The position numbers were made by a program, and so were the translations under genes. Under the pieces are notes generated by a model. The model worked only from the letters and a program-made list of their open reading frames with translations, ran no database searches and was not told the origin of the DNA. Below, in pieces: positions 23,295-32,792 of a stretch of DNA of 64,000 nucleotides. The DNA comes from Nocardia bovistercoris (GTDB lineage: Bacteria; Actinomycetota; Actinomycetes; Mycobacteriales; Mycobacteriaceae): NCBI RefSeq assembly GCF_015674855.1, contig NZ_JADMLG010000026.1:1-64000 (forward strand), read 5' to 3'. Each line of letters opens with the position of its first letter. Position 1 is the stretch's first letter.

Positions 23295-24572
23295 CTACGA
23301 AAGTCGCGGTGTCCACAAAGCATCGAGTGGGACCACGAACGCGCCTTCCTCGTGTCGGAACATGTGAGGGCCGGTGTAGAGGACGATCGCGGCGGTGAGC
23401 CGATCACCGAGGCGGTCGCGCAGAATGCGGATACCTCGCAGGTCTTCGCGATGTACCCGGCTTCCCGCCTTGAACTCGAAGGCGATCACTCGCCCGTCGT
23501 CGCTCTCGACGACCAGGTCGACTTCGTCGCCGGATCCGGTGCGGAAGTGCCCGACTGTCACCGGCGCATCCCACCAACTGATCTGCTTGAGAATCTCCCC
23601 CACAGCGAAGGTTTCGATCAAATGGCCGTACTCCGACAGTGCGGCCGGGTCACTGCCCGCGATCTTCTCCGGGGTCAGGCCCATGAGCCAGGCGGCGACG
23701 CCGGAGTCCACGATATGGATTTTGGGTTGGCGGGCGACGCGCGAACCGAGGGTGGTTCCCCACGCGGGCAGCCGGTAAACGAGAAAAACAGCTTCCAGAA
23801 GCCGGAGATAGTTCTCCGCGGTCGACTTCTCCAATCCGATGGATTGGGCAGCAGCGGTGATGTTGAGAACCTGTCCGGTGCGTGCGGCCAGCTGATCGAG
23901 TAAGCGGGGCAGCATTTCCCGCTGCCGGATTCGACTGATCTCCAGGACATCCCGTTCGAGGACCAGTTGGAGGTAGTTGGCGTACCATCGCGACCGTGAC
24001 CTTCCGGCCGGTCGGCGTAGCGCGACCGGCATCCCGCCCGCTGTGACACGGTGTGCGTAGTCGTCTCGCGATGTGTCGGAAGCGGGCTCGCTGTCCGGCA
24101 GTGCGACGCCGCTGAGGAGATTGTGCACGAACTCTTCACTTGTCCGGCCTATTTCGCCTTGCGACAGCGGCAACACCTCGACGATATCCACCCGACCGGT
24201 CAATGCTTGTCCGGCTTGCGGCAGGGTCGAATAGCGGGTGGATCCCGCGAGGACGTACCGGCCCGGACTCAGGTCTCGGTTCAGCTCAGCCTTGATGGCG
24301 TCGAGCAACTCCGGCACATGCTGGTACTCATCTATCAGGATCGGGCCGTCGCCGCTCACGAACCTGCCCGGGTCGTTACGCACGGCCGCGCGAGTGGCCG
24401 GGTCGTCGCAATCGATCACGGCACGGCTGGTCGATTCCGCGATATGCGCCAGCAGTGTGCTCTTGCCGACCGTGCGTGGCCCGTTCAGGACGACCACCGG
24501 CTCCTCGGTCATTCGCGTTCGAACAACCGCCGTCAGTCGTCGGTGAGCGATGCCGGTGAGTGAACCCTCCAT
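23295..24572 (-). CDS. AAA-family ATPase with DUF4143 domain
   Basis: A 425-residue protein with Walker A GPRTVGKST at residues 31-39, a Walker B-like ILIDEYQ, a winged-helix segment in the middle and the C-terminal DUF4143 part ending in a nuclease-like motif VDLVVESDDGRVIAFEFKAG (D...ExK). This architecture is common and mobile in bacteria; function is not settled. ATG 24572 (MEGSLTG) begins the conserved part; the 81 codons upstream read as noise. It diverges from the esterase gene across about 300 bases. Confidence 0.8.
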   Translation of the reverse strand: MEGSLTGIAHRRLTAVVRTRMTEEPVVVLNGPRTVGKSTLLAHIAESTSRAVIDCDDPATRAAVRNDPGRFVSGDGPILIDEYQHVPELLDAIKAELNRDLSPGRYVLAGSTRYSTLPQAGQALTGRVDIVEVLPLSQGEIGRTSEEFVHNLLSGVALPDSEPASDTSRDDYAHRVTAGGMPVALRRPAGRSRSRWYANYLQLVLERDVLEISRIRQREMLPRLLDQLAARTGQVLNITAAAQSIGLEKSTAENYLRLLEAVFLVYRLPAWGTTLGSRVARQPKIHIVDSGVAAWLMGLTPEKIAGSDPAALSEYGHLIETFAVGEILKQISWWDAPVTVGHFRTGSGDEVDLVVESDDGRVIAFEFKAGSRVHREDLRGIRILRDRLGDRLTAAIVLYTGPHMFRHEEGAFVVPLDALWTPRLS

Positions 24573-24874
24573 GCAGGCATTATGGCATTTTTCTTCCGTA
24601 TCTACAGGATTTATTTTCCGCGTTTGCAAGACTTTTTTTCCGCATCTGCACGCAGCGCCACCCTGGAACTTCTGCACCGCAGACACGGACCGCGGGTGTG
24701 ATCTCGGCCCGCACCCAGGTGAAGTCGCCGGAGCCGATCGAGCGGCCCGGACAGGATCGGGCACCGGCTTCGTCGCCCGGCCTACAGCGTACGAAAGATA
24801 AACGCTCCCATTCATTTTGCGAACGAAAGCGTCGCGGCACCACGTTCACCGCCCGCAGGCCGCAATCATTACTC
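24573..24874. promoter_or_regulatory. Divergent intergenic region
   Basis: About 300 bases between the minus-strand DUF4143 ATPase and the plus-strand esterase. A T-rich part at 24590-24645 contains three similar direct motifs (TTTTTCTTCCGTATCT, TTTATTTTCCGCGTTTGC, CTTTTTTTCCGCATCTGC), roughly a 25-base periodic repeat just before the ATPase start. They could be regulator sites. No gene. Confidence 0.4.
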
Positions 24875-25852
24875 ATGAGAAAAAATATGATTTCCGCCAT
24901 AGTAGTCGGGATCACCGTGGCGACGCTCGCGCTGACCGCTGCCACTGCCGACGCGGAAGATACCGGTACACACGGCGATCCGAGCGCCTCACCCGGCTGC
25001 GGCGCCTCCGCGCACACACCCGGCCGGTCACTGCACCCGTTCTCGGCCGCCGGTCTCGCCGGCGGCTATATCCAGGACATCCCCACCGGCCCAACGGATC
25101 TCCCGATGCCAATGGTCCTGGACCTGCACGGATACAACGAACCGCCCGCCGTTGCCCACCTCATGACCGGGCTCGCCGCCTACGGCGAGAGCCACGGCTT
25201 CGTGACGATCACCCCGCAGGTCGGTGCGAGCCCGTTCCCGGTGTGGCCGCTGGATTCGAACGACGGCACGTTCGAATTCTTGTCCGCCCTGATCACCCAG
25301 GTCGGCTCGACCGCGTGTATCGACGAGCGGCGGGTCTTCGTCACCGGCATGTCCATGGGCGGCATCACCGCCGTTGCCCTGACCTGCAGACTCGCCGACC
25401 GGGTCGCCGCCGTGGCGCCGGTCGCCGGGCTGCAGATACTGCCCGGCTGCAGCCCGGCTCGGCCGGTACCTCTCGTCGCCTTCCACGGCACCGATGACCC
25501 GCTGCTCGCCTATACCGGCGGCATCGGCGCACTGCTGCGGGACACACCGGGCGTACCCGCCCAGACGGTGGATCTACCCGCGATCCCGGATAACGCCGCC
25601 ACCTGGGCACGGCAGAACGGCTGTGGCGCCGACCCGACCGAACAGCAGGTCGCGGTCGACGTCGTAGTCCACACCTACGCATGCCCCGGCGGCGCGGATG
25701 TCGTGCTCTACACGATCATCGGCGGCGGTCACGTCTGGCCGGGCAGCACGTCATCGCCCTACCCGGCCGCGCTCGTCGGACCCAATACCACCTCCATCGA
25801 TGCCACGCGGATCATGTGGGACTTCTTCCAGGCCCACCCTCTTCCCGCCTGA
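24875..25852 (+). CDS. Secreted PHB depolymerase-family / LpqC-like esterase
   Basis: 325 residues. The first 28 form a signal peptide (MRKNM, hydrophobic core AIVVGITVATLALTAATADA). The mature part is an alpha/beta hydrolase of the polyhydroxybutyrate depolymerase / feruloyl esterase type: LDLHGY for the oxyanion region, nucleophile Ser160 in GMSMGG, an aspartate in GTDDPLLAY and a histidine in GGGHVWPG. It is likely exported and hydrolyses ester bonds in polymers or lipids. The stop codon lies in the loop of a hairpin, and the next gene is convergent 11 bases away. Confidence 0.85.
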   Translation: MRKNMISAIVVGITVATLALTAATADAEDTGTHGDPSASPGCGASAHTPGRSLHPFSAAGLAGGYIQDIPTGPTDLPMPMVLDLHGYNEPPAVAHLMTGLAAYGESHGFVTITPQVGASPFPVWPLDSNDGTFEFLSALITQVGSTACIDERRVFVTGMSMGGITAVALTCRLADRVAAVAPVAGLQILPGCSPARPVPLVAFHGTDDPLLAYTGGIGALLRDTPGVPAQTVDLPAIPDNAATWARQNGCGADPTEQQVAVDVVVHTYACPGGADVVLYTIIGGGHVWPGSTSSPYPAALVGPNTTSIDATRIMWDFFQAHPLPA

Positions 25853-25858
25853 GGCGGG
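25844..25858. terminator. Short hairpin between convergent genes
   Basis: CCCGCC and GGCGGG flank the TGA stop of the esterase, which forms the three-base loop. A 6-bp stem is short, but it sits exactly between two convergent gene ends. Confidence 0.45.
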
Positions 25859-25863
25859 GATCG

Positions 25864-26736
25864 TCAGCCGCGTCGGAGACCGCGCACGTAGCTGCTCAGT
25901 GCCTGGCGCCCACGACCGCTCATGGTGCGCCCGGGATCCTGGTCGCGCTCGGCGAACAGGAAGGCGAACTCCTTCTCCACCGCCACCCGCACCGCCGACT
26001 GCAGTTCGAGCGCGCCCTCCCCCGCACCGCGCCATCGAGTGGCGTCGATCGGCTCGCCGAAGGAGTAGTAGAACCGCTGCGGTTTCGGAATCAGCGTCGG
26101 ACCGAGACCGCGGAAGATCGGCATCGTGATGGCGGAGCGGTCGCGGCGCGCCGCGTACCACCGCATCGGCCACATCAGCGGATGCTCGCCGTCCACGACC
26201 ACGTCGTAGGCGTCGTTGGCGCCGACCATCGCGACCGGCACGATCCGGGCGCCGGTCTCGATGGCCACCTCGGCGAATCCGGTGCGCCCCTTCCACTTCA
26301 GCGCATACCGCTCGTGCTTGCGCCGTATGGCCTCGGCACTGCCGCCGGGCAGTACCAGCACGATCTCCCCGCGAGACAACAGAATTCGCATATTCTCGCG
26401 GGTGCCACGCACCCCGCCGATCCGCTGCACCGCCCGGCGGATCGCGGGCCGATCCATCAGCGCGTGATCCCCGAGCCCGCGCACGACACGACCGTGCCGA
26501 TGCATGATCTCGGTCATCAACAGGCCGCAATCGAAGGCGATCATCGAGTGGTTGGCCACGAGCAGCACCGGCCCCTCCGCCGGAATGTTGTCCAACCCGT
26601 AGAACCGAGGACTGAACCAGGCCCGCATCGGGGCAACGAGCCGATCGACCCGGCGAAGATCGTCGGGGCCGAAGGTAATCCTCATCGGCGCTCCGTCACT
26701 GAGCGACGCGGCCGATGCACTGTCGGTAGTAGTCAT
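25864..26736 (-). CDS. Lysophospholipid / glycerol acyltransferase family protein
   Basis: A 290-residue protein with the acyltransferase landmarks VANHSMIAFD (His and Asp with five residues between, as in the MGAT/phytyl-ester-synthase-like branch rather than four), a downstream EIVLVLPGGSAEA block and IVPVAMVGAND. It probably moves fatty acyl groups from acyl-CoA to glycerolipid acceptors. The ATG at 26736 has GGAGAG directly upstream. It is convergent to the esterase. No neighbouring lipid operon defines the substrate. Confidence 0.8.
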   Translation of the reverse strand: MTTTDSASAASLSDGAPMRITFGPDDLRRVDRLVAPMRAWFSPRFYGLDNIPAEGPVLLVANHSMIAFDCGLLMTEIMHRHGRVVRGLGDHALMDRPAIRRAVQRIGGVRGTRENMRILLSRGEIVLVLPGGSAEAIRRKHERYALKWKGRTGFAEVAIETGARIVPVAMVGANDAYDVVVDGEHPLMWPMRWYAARRDRSAITMPIFRGLGPTLIPKPQRFYYSFGEPIDATRWRGAGEGALELQSAVRVAVEKEFAFLFAERDQDPGRTMSGRGRQALSSYVRGLRRG

Positions 26737-27381
26737 TCTCTCTCCTGTACGCCCTACACGAACAAGCGAGCGGCGACGTTGCCTACCCATCGATGAGAAT
26801 ACTGAAACCCATAGCAGCACAACATGTTATCGGCGTGTGACGGAGTAGCCACTCGGCAGGCCGCAGCCGAACCGCTACCCTCCGCGCGCACGCGCGAGGG
26901 TGCGCTCCCCGGCGGCCTTCCGGCTCACCGGACCACGCCCCTCGCGTCGCGCGAACCCGCAGTTCGGGCGCCGGAACGACCCGATGCGTTATCCCGCCGT
27001 CTCCCCGATCCAGACCGAGGAGAATGTTCGGAGGCCCCGAAACGAAGCCTTGCGAATCGAATCGGCACCCGAATCTCGTTGTTTCCCAACCGATGCCGAG
27101 AGCTGGAGGCAACCGAGCAGACACCACCCTGGCAGTCGTCACCGCCACGGCAACCCGTCTGGATATGGAACCTTCGGCTTCCCACGAATTTCGATCGGCG
27201 CTAATCGTTCCGACGCCCTTCCAGCCGAGCCCGAAGGGCATCGCGACGACCAGTGGTCACATCGGCCCCCGCAGACCGACCGCCGCTCGAACAGTGGACA
27301 AACCATCGGTCCGCTTACATACTTATAGTCGGTATAAGACTTTCAGTATGTCAATGTAGTCAGGTATGTCGAGGAGTGGCG
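26737..27381. promoter_or_regulatory. Divergent control region before the yrbE genes
   Basis: About 645 bases without a convincing gene. The last 65 bases are AT-rich and include CATACTTA (27318-27325) and a 28-base block (27328-27355) that matches 22 of 28 positions upstream of the tetR gene at 50192. Candidate promoter and operator for the yrbE operon. Confidence 0.55.
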
Positions 27382-28254
27382 ATGCGGGAGTCCGGGCAGA
27401 AGACCTCCACGTCGCGGGCCTCGGGCGTCGTCGTCCGTACCGATAGGTCTCGGGGCGTTGCCGGGAAACTGTGGGACGAGCATCCACGGCGTGCCATGGA
27501 TACCTTCGGTCAGCAGCTGGCGATGGGATATTCCTTGACGGTCGGGGTGGCCGTCGCGCTGGTGCGAGGGCGGTTCAACTGGCGGGAGTTCGTCAGGCAG
27601 TGCTCGTTCATGGCGAGTGTGTCGGCGATTCCGACGATGATCGTCGCGGTTCCCATGGGAGTCGTGGTGTCGTTGCAGGTCAGTATGGTCATTCGGCAGG
27701 TGGGGGCGGATTCGTTCGTCGGGTCGGCGGTCAGCATCGGAGTGGTGAAGCAGGGAGCGCCGCTGGTTACTTCGATCATGGTCGCGGGGGCGGTGGGGTC
27801 GGCGATCTGCGCGGATCTGGGAGCCAGGACCATCCGAGAAGAGATCGATGCGCTGCGGGCGATGGCGATCGATCCGGTCCAGCGGCTGGTTTCGCCTCGG
27901 ATGGTCGCCGCGGTGCTGGTCAGTACGATGCTCTGCGGGTTCGTGGTATTCGTCGGTTTCGTCGCCACCTACGGGTTCTTCGTCTTCGCCCAGCACGGCG
28001 CCTCGGGGTCGTTCATTCAGGCGTTCGTCGGATTCGCGGACACCAACGATCTGCTGATCGCGCTGTTCAAATCCGCGTTGTTCGGATATTTCACCGCGAT
28101 CATCGCCGGCTATCACGGACTGCATGCTCGCGGCGGGCCCGCGGGGGTGGCCGACGCGGTGAACGCCACCGTCGTCCAAGCCGCGCTCGTGCTGTTCGGC
28201 GCGAATGTCGTCATTTCGCAGATCTACAACATCCTTCTTCCGACCGAGGTGTGA
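27382..28254 (+). CDS. yrbEA: MlaE/YrbE permease, subunit A
   Basis: A 290-residue integral membrane protein of the MlaE (YrbE) family with the EQ-loop-like segment IREEIDALRAMAIDPVQRLVSPRM and about five membrane helices. In Mycobacteriales, YrbE A/B pairs are the permease core of mce lipid transporters. ATG 27382 has GAGGAG at 27371-27376. The next gene starts five bases after its stop. What is odd is the downstream context: the six mce genes that usually follow are absent. Confidence 0.88.
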   Translation: MRESGQKTSTSRASGVVVRTDRSRGVAGKLWDEHPRRAMDTFGQQLAMGYSLTVGVAVALVRGRFNWREFVRQCSFMASVSAIPTMIVAVPMGVVVSLQVSMVIRQVGADSFVGSAVSIGVVKQGAPLVTSIMVAGAVGSAICADLGARTIREEIDALRAMAIDPVQRLVSPRMVAAVLVSTMLCGFVVFVGFVATYGFFVFAQHGASGSFIQAFVGFADTNDLLIALFKSALFGYFTAIIAGYHGLHARGGPAGVADAVNATVVQAALVLFGANVVISQIYNILLPTEV

Positions 28255-28259
28255 AGACC

Positions 28260-29114
28260 ATGGCATCGACCTATACGCCTGCGGTGTCACAGCCCGCCGC
28301 GGCGGTGTCGGCTCCCGCGCGCGGCATCGCTCGCATGGGGCATCTCGTCCACTTCGTGATCGCGTCCATCCTGGCCGTCCCACAAGCGCTGCGGTACTAC
28401 AGGAAAGAGGTTTCCCGACTGACCGCCAACGTGACCTGGGGAAACGGGACTCTGGTCGCGGGTGGCGGGACCGTCGGCGTCATGGCCGTACTGTGTGCGT
28501 TCGGCGGCATGACGGTGGGTATCGAAGCGTTCAACAATCTCGACCTGCTCGGGCTCGGACAGATCTCGGGCGCCATCGCCGCGCTCGGCGGCACTCGGGA
28601 GATCGCCCCGCTATTGGCGTCACAAGCGTTCATCGTGCAGGCCGGGTGCCGATTCACCGCGCAGTTGGGCGCGATGCGCATCTCCGAGGAGATCGACGCG
28701 CTCGAGGCCATCGCCATTCGCCCGCTGCCGTATCTGGTGACCACGCGCATCATCGCCGTGAGCATCGCCGCCGTGCCGCTGTATGTCGCGGCGTTGGCGG
28801 TTTCCTACATTTCCACCGAATTGACGGTCGCGGTGATCGGTGATGTCGCGCCGGGCACCTACGGCCACTATTTCGACCTTTTCCTGGTGCCGACGGACGT
28901 GCTCTATTCGATCGCCAAACTGGTCGTCCTCGTGGTGCTCGCGGTGTCGATCCAGTGCTACTACGGGTATTTCGCCTCGGGCGGGCCGGAAGGGGTCGGG
29001 GTCGCGGCCGGCCGGGCGATCAGGATGTCCATCATCGTCACCGTGCTCGCGAATCTCGCTCTCACGCTGACGTTCTGGGGCGTCACAGCCGGTGCGGCGA
29101 GGATTTCGGGGTAG
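28260..29114 (+). CDS. yrbEB: MlaE/YrbE permease, subunit B
   Basis: 284 residues, same fold as its neighbour, with ISEEIDALEAIAIRPLPYLVTTRI as the conserved cytoplasmic loop and hydrophobic segments on both sides. It should pair with the A subunit to make the membrane channel of an ABC importer or lipid transporter whose ATPase (MceG/Mkl) lies elsewhere. ATG 28260 lies 6 bases after the upstream stop. The gene ends 5 bases before a MoxR gene, so the permease pair and the following operon are probably one transcript. Confidence 0.88.
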   Translation: MASTYTPAVSQPAAAVSAPARGIARMGHLVHFVIASILAVPQALRYYRKEVSRLTANVTWGNGTLVAGGGTVGVMAVLCAFGGMTVGIEAFNNLDLLGLGQISGAIAALGGTREIAPLLASQAFIVQAGCRFTAQLGAMRISEEIDALEAIAIRPLPYLVTTRIIAVSIAAVPLYVAALAVSYISTELTVAVIGDVAPGTYGHYFDLFLVPTDVLYSIAKLVVLVVLAVSIQCYYGYFASGGPEGVGVAAGRAIRMSIIVTVLANLALTLTFWGVTAGAARISG

Positions 29115-29118
29115 CGCA

Positions 29119-30126
29119 ATGACACTCGCGACCGATTCCGAGGAAACCGCACTGGGCGGTGAGCTCGCGCAGCGGGTACTCACCGAGATGCACCGCGTAG
29201 TGGTCGGTAACCGGCAAGCGCTGCGCACGATGCTCGCCGCCATCGTGGCGGGCGGGCACGTGCTGATCGATGACCTGCCTGGGCTCGGCAAGACCCTCAT
29301 CGCGCGATCGTTCGCGACCGTTCTCGGGCTGGAATCCAAGCGGGTCCAGTTCACGCCGGATCTGCTGCCCGCCGACCTGATCGGCTCGACGGTGTACAAC
29401 GCCAACGGGGGCGTCTTCGAGTACCGGCCGGGACCGATCGTGACGAATCTGCTGATCGCCGACGAGATCAACCGAACCCCGCCGAAAACGCAGTCGGCAC
29501 TGCTCGAGGCGATGGCCGAGGGGCAGATCAGCGTCGATGGCGTGACACGGCCGCTGCCGACGCCATTCCTGGTGCTCGCCACCGAGAATCCACTCGAGAA
29601 CGAAGGAACCTACGCGCTGCCGGAAGCGCAGCTGGACAGGTTCGCGATCCGCCTGCGCCTCGGCTATCTCGACGCCGCCGAGGAGAAGACGTTGCTGCGC
29701 AGACGATTGCGGGGCGCGGATGTCTCCGCTCGTCCGGTCCTCGACGGCGCGCTGCTGTCGCGGCTGCGCGGCGCCGTGGACACGGTGAGCGTCGATGACG
29801 CGGTACTCGACTACATAGTCGCCCTGATCCGCGCGACGCGTAGTCACCCGAGAGCCGAAGTCGGCGCGAGTCCGCGCGCGGAGCTGGACCTGCTCGAGCT
29901 CTCGCGGGCGAACGCGCTGATCCACGGTCGCGATTTCGTCGTGCCCGAGGACGTGAAATCGCTTGCTAGCGTGACACTCGCGCACCGCATCACCCTGCGC
30001 CCCGACAGTTGGGTTCGCCGGATTCGCGGCGAGAGCATCGTCGAGGAGGTGCTCAGCCAGGTTCCCGCGCCGCGCGCCGATCCCAGCGGTTCGCACAGGA
30101 GGGATGCGGGGTTTGTCGCGAGTTGA
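29119..30126 (+). CDS. MoxR-family AAA ATPase
   Basis: 335 residues with Walker A DLPGLGKT, Walker B LLIADEINR, and the MoxR-typical ENPLENEGTYALPEAQLDRF sensor region. MoxR ATPases act as chaperones that mature or activate a partner, usually a DUF58/VWA protein coded beside them, in envelope stress or cofactor insertion. ATG 29119 is five bases after the yrbEB stop. The next gene starts inside its 3' end. The order MoxR, DUF4129, DUF58 downstream is the usual one. Confidence 0.9.
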   Translation: MTLATDSEETALGGELAQRVLTEMHRVVVGNRQALRTMLAAIVAGGHVLIDDLPGLGKTLIARSFATVLGLESKRVQFTPDLLPADLIGSTVYNANGGVFEYRPGPIVTNLLIADEINRTPPKTQSALLEAMAEGQISVDGVTRPLPTPFLVLATENPLENEGTYALPEAQLDRFAIRLRLGYLDAAEEKTLLRRRLRGADVSARPVLDGALLSRLRGAVDTVSVDDAVLDYIVALIRATRSHPRAEVGASPRAELDLLELSRANALIHGRDFVVPEDVKSLASVTLAHRITLRPDSWVRRIRGESIVEEVLSQVPAPRADPSGSHRRDAGFVAS

Positions 30127-31036
30127 GAAGGGTCGGGCATTGTGGCGCCGGAGCATTCGGGCGGCCGCGCTGCTTTCGACCGTGCTCGTACTCGTGCTCG
30201 GCTTGCGCGGACCGATCTCCGAGACGAGCGACGATATTCCGAATTCCGCTACGGCGCAGTCTATTCTGCCGCTCGCGGTGTTGGCGGCCATCGCCGTCGT
30301 CATCATCGGTCTGTCTGTGTCATCCTTCGCGGGCAACCGAGAGCGGGTCGCGGTCGCCGAGCAGCGACGCCGGACGCCGCGGAGCCGGTTACCTTTCCGG
30401 CGAATCATCGTGCTCGCCACCGTCGTTCTCGTCGCGACGGCAGCGGTGGCGACGATGAGTCTGCTACTGCCCGGCGCTCCCGTGGAACAGCGGGTAGATC
30501 AGGGCGCCGACTCGACACAGTCACCGAGCGGCTCGAATTCACCACCGCCGCAACAGGAAAGCCGGCAGCCACTGGACAACAGCGCGTTGCGCGCGCTGGG
30601 CGCGGTGGCGGCGGTCACGATGTTGGCGGCGCTGGTCGGCGCGGGCAGCGTCGTCATCCGCTCCGGCAGGCGGGCGGGCACGGCGCCGGAGGACACCGCG
30701 AGGACGGAAGAACGCCTCGCTCACGCGGCCCATCGCGCACAGACCGAGATTATCGACCGACGACAAGATCCGCGCGCGGCCGTGCTCGCGTGCTATCGCG
30801 CCATGGAACAGGAGTTCAGCGCCCTACCCGCGCTGTCGCCGCGTGCGTCGGATACCCCGTCGGAGGTTCTCGCGCGCGCGGTCGGGATCGGCATCGTCGG
30901 CGGTGACACCGCTGCTCGACTGGTCGCGCTGTTCGCCGAGGCCAGGTTCAGCACCCACCCGATGACCGAAGCGCATCGCGCGGCCGCGGGCAACCTCCTC
31001 GACGCGGTACTCGACGGCTTGGAGCCGGTCCGATGA
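30104..31036 (+). CDS. DUF4129-domain membrane protein
   Basis: 310 residues: an N-terminal membrane segment (LLSTVLVLVLGL), two or three more (ILPLAVLAAIAVVIIGLSV; IIVLATVVLVATAAVATMSLLL; a further one near 165-185), a Pro/Ser/Gln-rich external linker and a cytoplasmic C-terminal domain with RAAVLACYRAMEQEF, the DUF4129 signature. It overlaps the MoxR gene by 23 bases; ATG 30104 has CAGGAGGG just upstream. Usually encoded with MoxR and DUF58, suggesting a membrane complex. Confidence 0.82.
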   Translation: MRGLSRVEKGRALWRRSIRAAALLSTVLVLVLGLRGPISETSDDIPNSATAQSILPLAVLAAIAVVIIGLSVSSFAGNRERVAVAEQRRRTPRSRLPFRRIIVLATVVLVATAAVATMSLLLPGAPVEQRVDQGADSTQSPSGSNSPPPQQESRQPLDNSALRALGAVAAVTMLAALVGAGSVVIRSGRRAGTAPEDTARTEERLAHAAHRAQTEIIDRRQDPRAAVLACYRAMEQEFSALPALSPRASDTPSEVLARAVGIGIVGGDTAARLVALFAEARFSTHPMTEAHRAAAGNLLDAVLDGLEPVR

Positions 31037-31533
31037 GGTTCGACCGGGCGCTGCTCGTCGCATCGGCGCCCGCCGCGCTGATCGCCGCGCTCGGCGTCGC
31101 CACCGAGCACGGCGCGCTCGACCTGGCCCCGCAGGTGCTCGCGGTGGCGGCGGGCGCGATCGTGGCCGTGCCGGTCCTGGTACTCGCGACCAGTGCGACG
31201 CCATCGCGGGCGTCCGCACCCGCGACCGAGGACGATTGGGCTCGAGCCGAGGCGCGACGACGGATCCGCGCCGAGGCGCTGCTGCGGCACGTCGACGGTT
31301 CGAGGGCCGAATGGGATAGTCGAGTCAGACCGATGCTCGCGCGGGAATTCCGGTCCGCACTCGGTGATCGCGCTCGAACCGACAGCGCCGCAGCAGATCT
31401 CGGCCACGAAATACTCGGGCTCGAGCTGTGGCGCTGGGTTGACCCGGCTGCGGCCACCGTGACCGCGCGCGACGACGAAGGTCCGGGTCGAGAGCTGTTC
31501 ATCCGCATCCTAGACCGGCTGGAGCGGCTGTGA
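31033..31533 (+). CDS. Small membrane protein of the MoxR operon
   Basis: 166 residues. Two hydrophobic segments at the N-terminus (ALLVASAPAALIAALGVA; VLAVAAGAIVAVPVLVLA) are followed by a soluble, Arg/Glu/Ala-rich part. The ATG overlaps the previous stop by four bases (ATGA) and its own end overlaps the DUF58 gene (GTGA). No family name comes to mind, but a small protein in this position between DUF4129 and DUF58 is standard in actinobacterial MoxR operons. Confidence 0.75.
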   Translation: MRFDRALLVASAPAALIAALGVATEHGALDLAPQVLAVAAGAIVAVPVLVLATSATPSRASAPATEDDWARAEARRRIRAEALLRHVDGSRAEWDSRVRPMLAREFRSALGDRARTDSAAADLGHEILGLELWRWVDPAAATVTARDDEGPGRELFIRILDRLERL

Positions 31534-32792
31534 CCCCGGCTACTCGTCACGATCCCCCACACGAGGTCCGCGGTGGGGATCCGGCGCCCCCGTCCGCGGA
31601 CCGGCGTTCGACCGCGGACACCGCGCGTTGCCATCCGACCACTTCGGCGATCTGCGCGGCGACCACGTCCGGTTTCGTGCTGGCTTTGGCGGTGGCGCTC
31701 GGCCGTTCGGAACTCGTGGTCTTCGCGGCGCCGCTGATCGGGCTGTTGGCGATCGGCTGGCGGACGCCGTCGATGACGGTGACCATGACGGTCTCTACCG
31801 GTGACGAGGCCATCACCTGCTTCGAGGGCGACACCATCGACCTCGCCCTCGATTTCCTCGTCACGCCGCGACCGGAAGGCGTATCGGTCACGGCGCGGCC
31901 GAGTCCGGTGCGCGGGCTGTCGCTCGAAACACGTTCGCGGACCGCGACATCGGCCACCGTCGAGGTCCGCCCGCACCGGTGGGGTCGGTACGCGATCCCC
32001 GTCGAGACGACGACGAGTACCGGCGGGCTCGGCGTCCTGCGCACCCGGCACGACCTCGTGGAGATCATGGTCTACCCGCGGGCGGAAGGGGATCGCACGG
32101 CGCGGGGCGTCTCGACACGGACCCGGATCGGTGCGCATCGCGCGCGGTCCACCGGCTCCGGCATGGATTTCGCGGATGTGCGCGAATTCGTTCCCGGCGA
32201 CCCGCTGCGATCGGTGAACTGGCGTGCCACCGCGCGCCACGGTGCGCTGCGGGTCACCGAACGGCACCGCGAACTGGCCAACGATGTGGTGGTCGTCTTC
32301 GACGCGACGCTCGAAGGGGCGCACCATCCGTTCGAGCCGCTGGATCGCGCGGTGCGCGGCGCCACGGAACTGATCGGGTCGGCCTTGCGCGCCGGAGATC
32401 GCGTCGGGCTGGTACGAATCGGCGATATCAGCGGCTGGTGTCCCGTGCGCGGCGGTCGCGGACAGTTCTCCGCGACGGTCTCGGCGCTGCTGAACCCGGA
32501 GAGCGAAACACTGACGAGGTTCACCGGAACCCTTCCGCCGCGCGTCGCGATATCCGCCGACACGACGGTCGTCGCGTTCTCCGGCTTGTCGGACAGCGGA
32601 TTCACCCTCGCGCTGTTCGAGTTACGCAAACGCGGTCACCAGGTGATCGTGGCCGATGTGATGTCCGACGCACTTCTCGACGATCACCCGGACCCGCTGG
32701 TCGCCCGCCTGTGGACGTTCGAACGGATCGGCCTGCACCGGGATCTGGGCGCCGCAGGCATCGAAGTCGTCGACGGCGGGTCGCCACGATGA
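31530..32792 (+). CDS. DUF58-family protein
   Basis: 420 residues. After two N-terminal membrane segments and a beta-rich region, the DUF58 hallmark appears: DFADVREFVPGDPLRSVNWRATARHGALRVTE is spread over about residues 212-245, followed by a VWA-like strand DVVVVFDATLEG. DUF58 proteins are the typical partners of MoxR ATPases. The GTG start overlaps the previous stop and the end overlaps the next ATG, so stoichiometric expression is expected. Confidence 0.88.
   Translation: MTPATRHDPPHEVRGGDPAPPSADRRSTADTARCHPTTSAICAATTSGFVLALAVALGRSELVVFAAPLIGLLAIGWRTPSMTVTMTVSTGDEAITCFEGDTIDLALDFLVTPRPEGVSVTARPSPVRGLSLETRSRTATSATVEVRPHRWGRYAIPVETTTSTGGLGVLRTRHDLVEIMVYPRAEGDRTARGVSTRTRIGAHRARSTGSGMDFADVREFVPGDPLRSVNWRATARHGALRVTERHRELANDVVVVFDATLEGAHHPFEPLDRAVRGATELIGSALRAGDRVGLVRIGDISGWCPVRGGRGQFSATVSALLNPESETLTRFTGTLPPRVAISADTTVVAFSGLSDSGFTLALFELRKRGHQVIVADVMSDALLDDHPDPLVARLWTFERIGLHRDLGAAGIEVVDGGSPR

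Noticed and set aside
27253..27381. Longer N-terminus for the first YrbE protein
   Set aside because: The extra 43 codons cross the AT-rich control region; ATG 27382 has a good ribosome site and gives the normal length.
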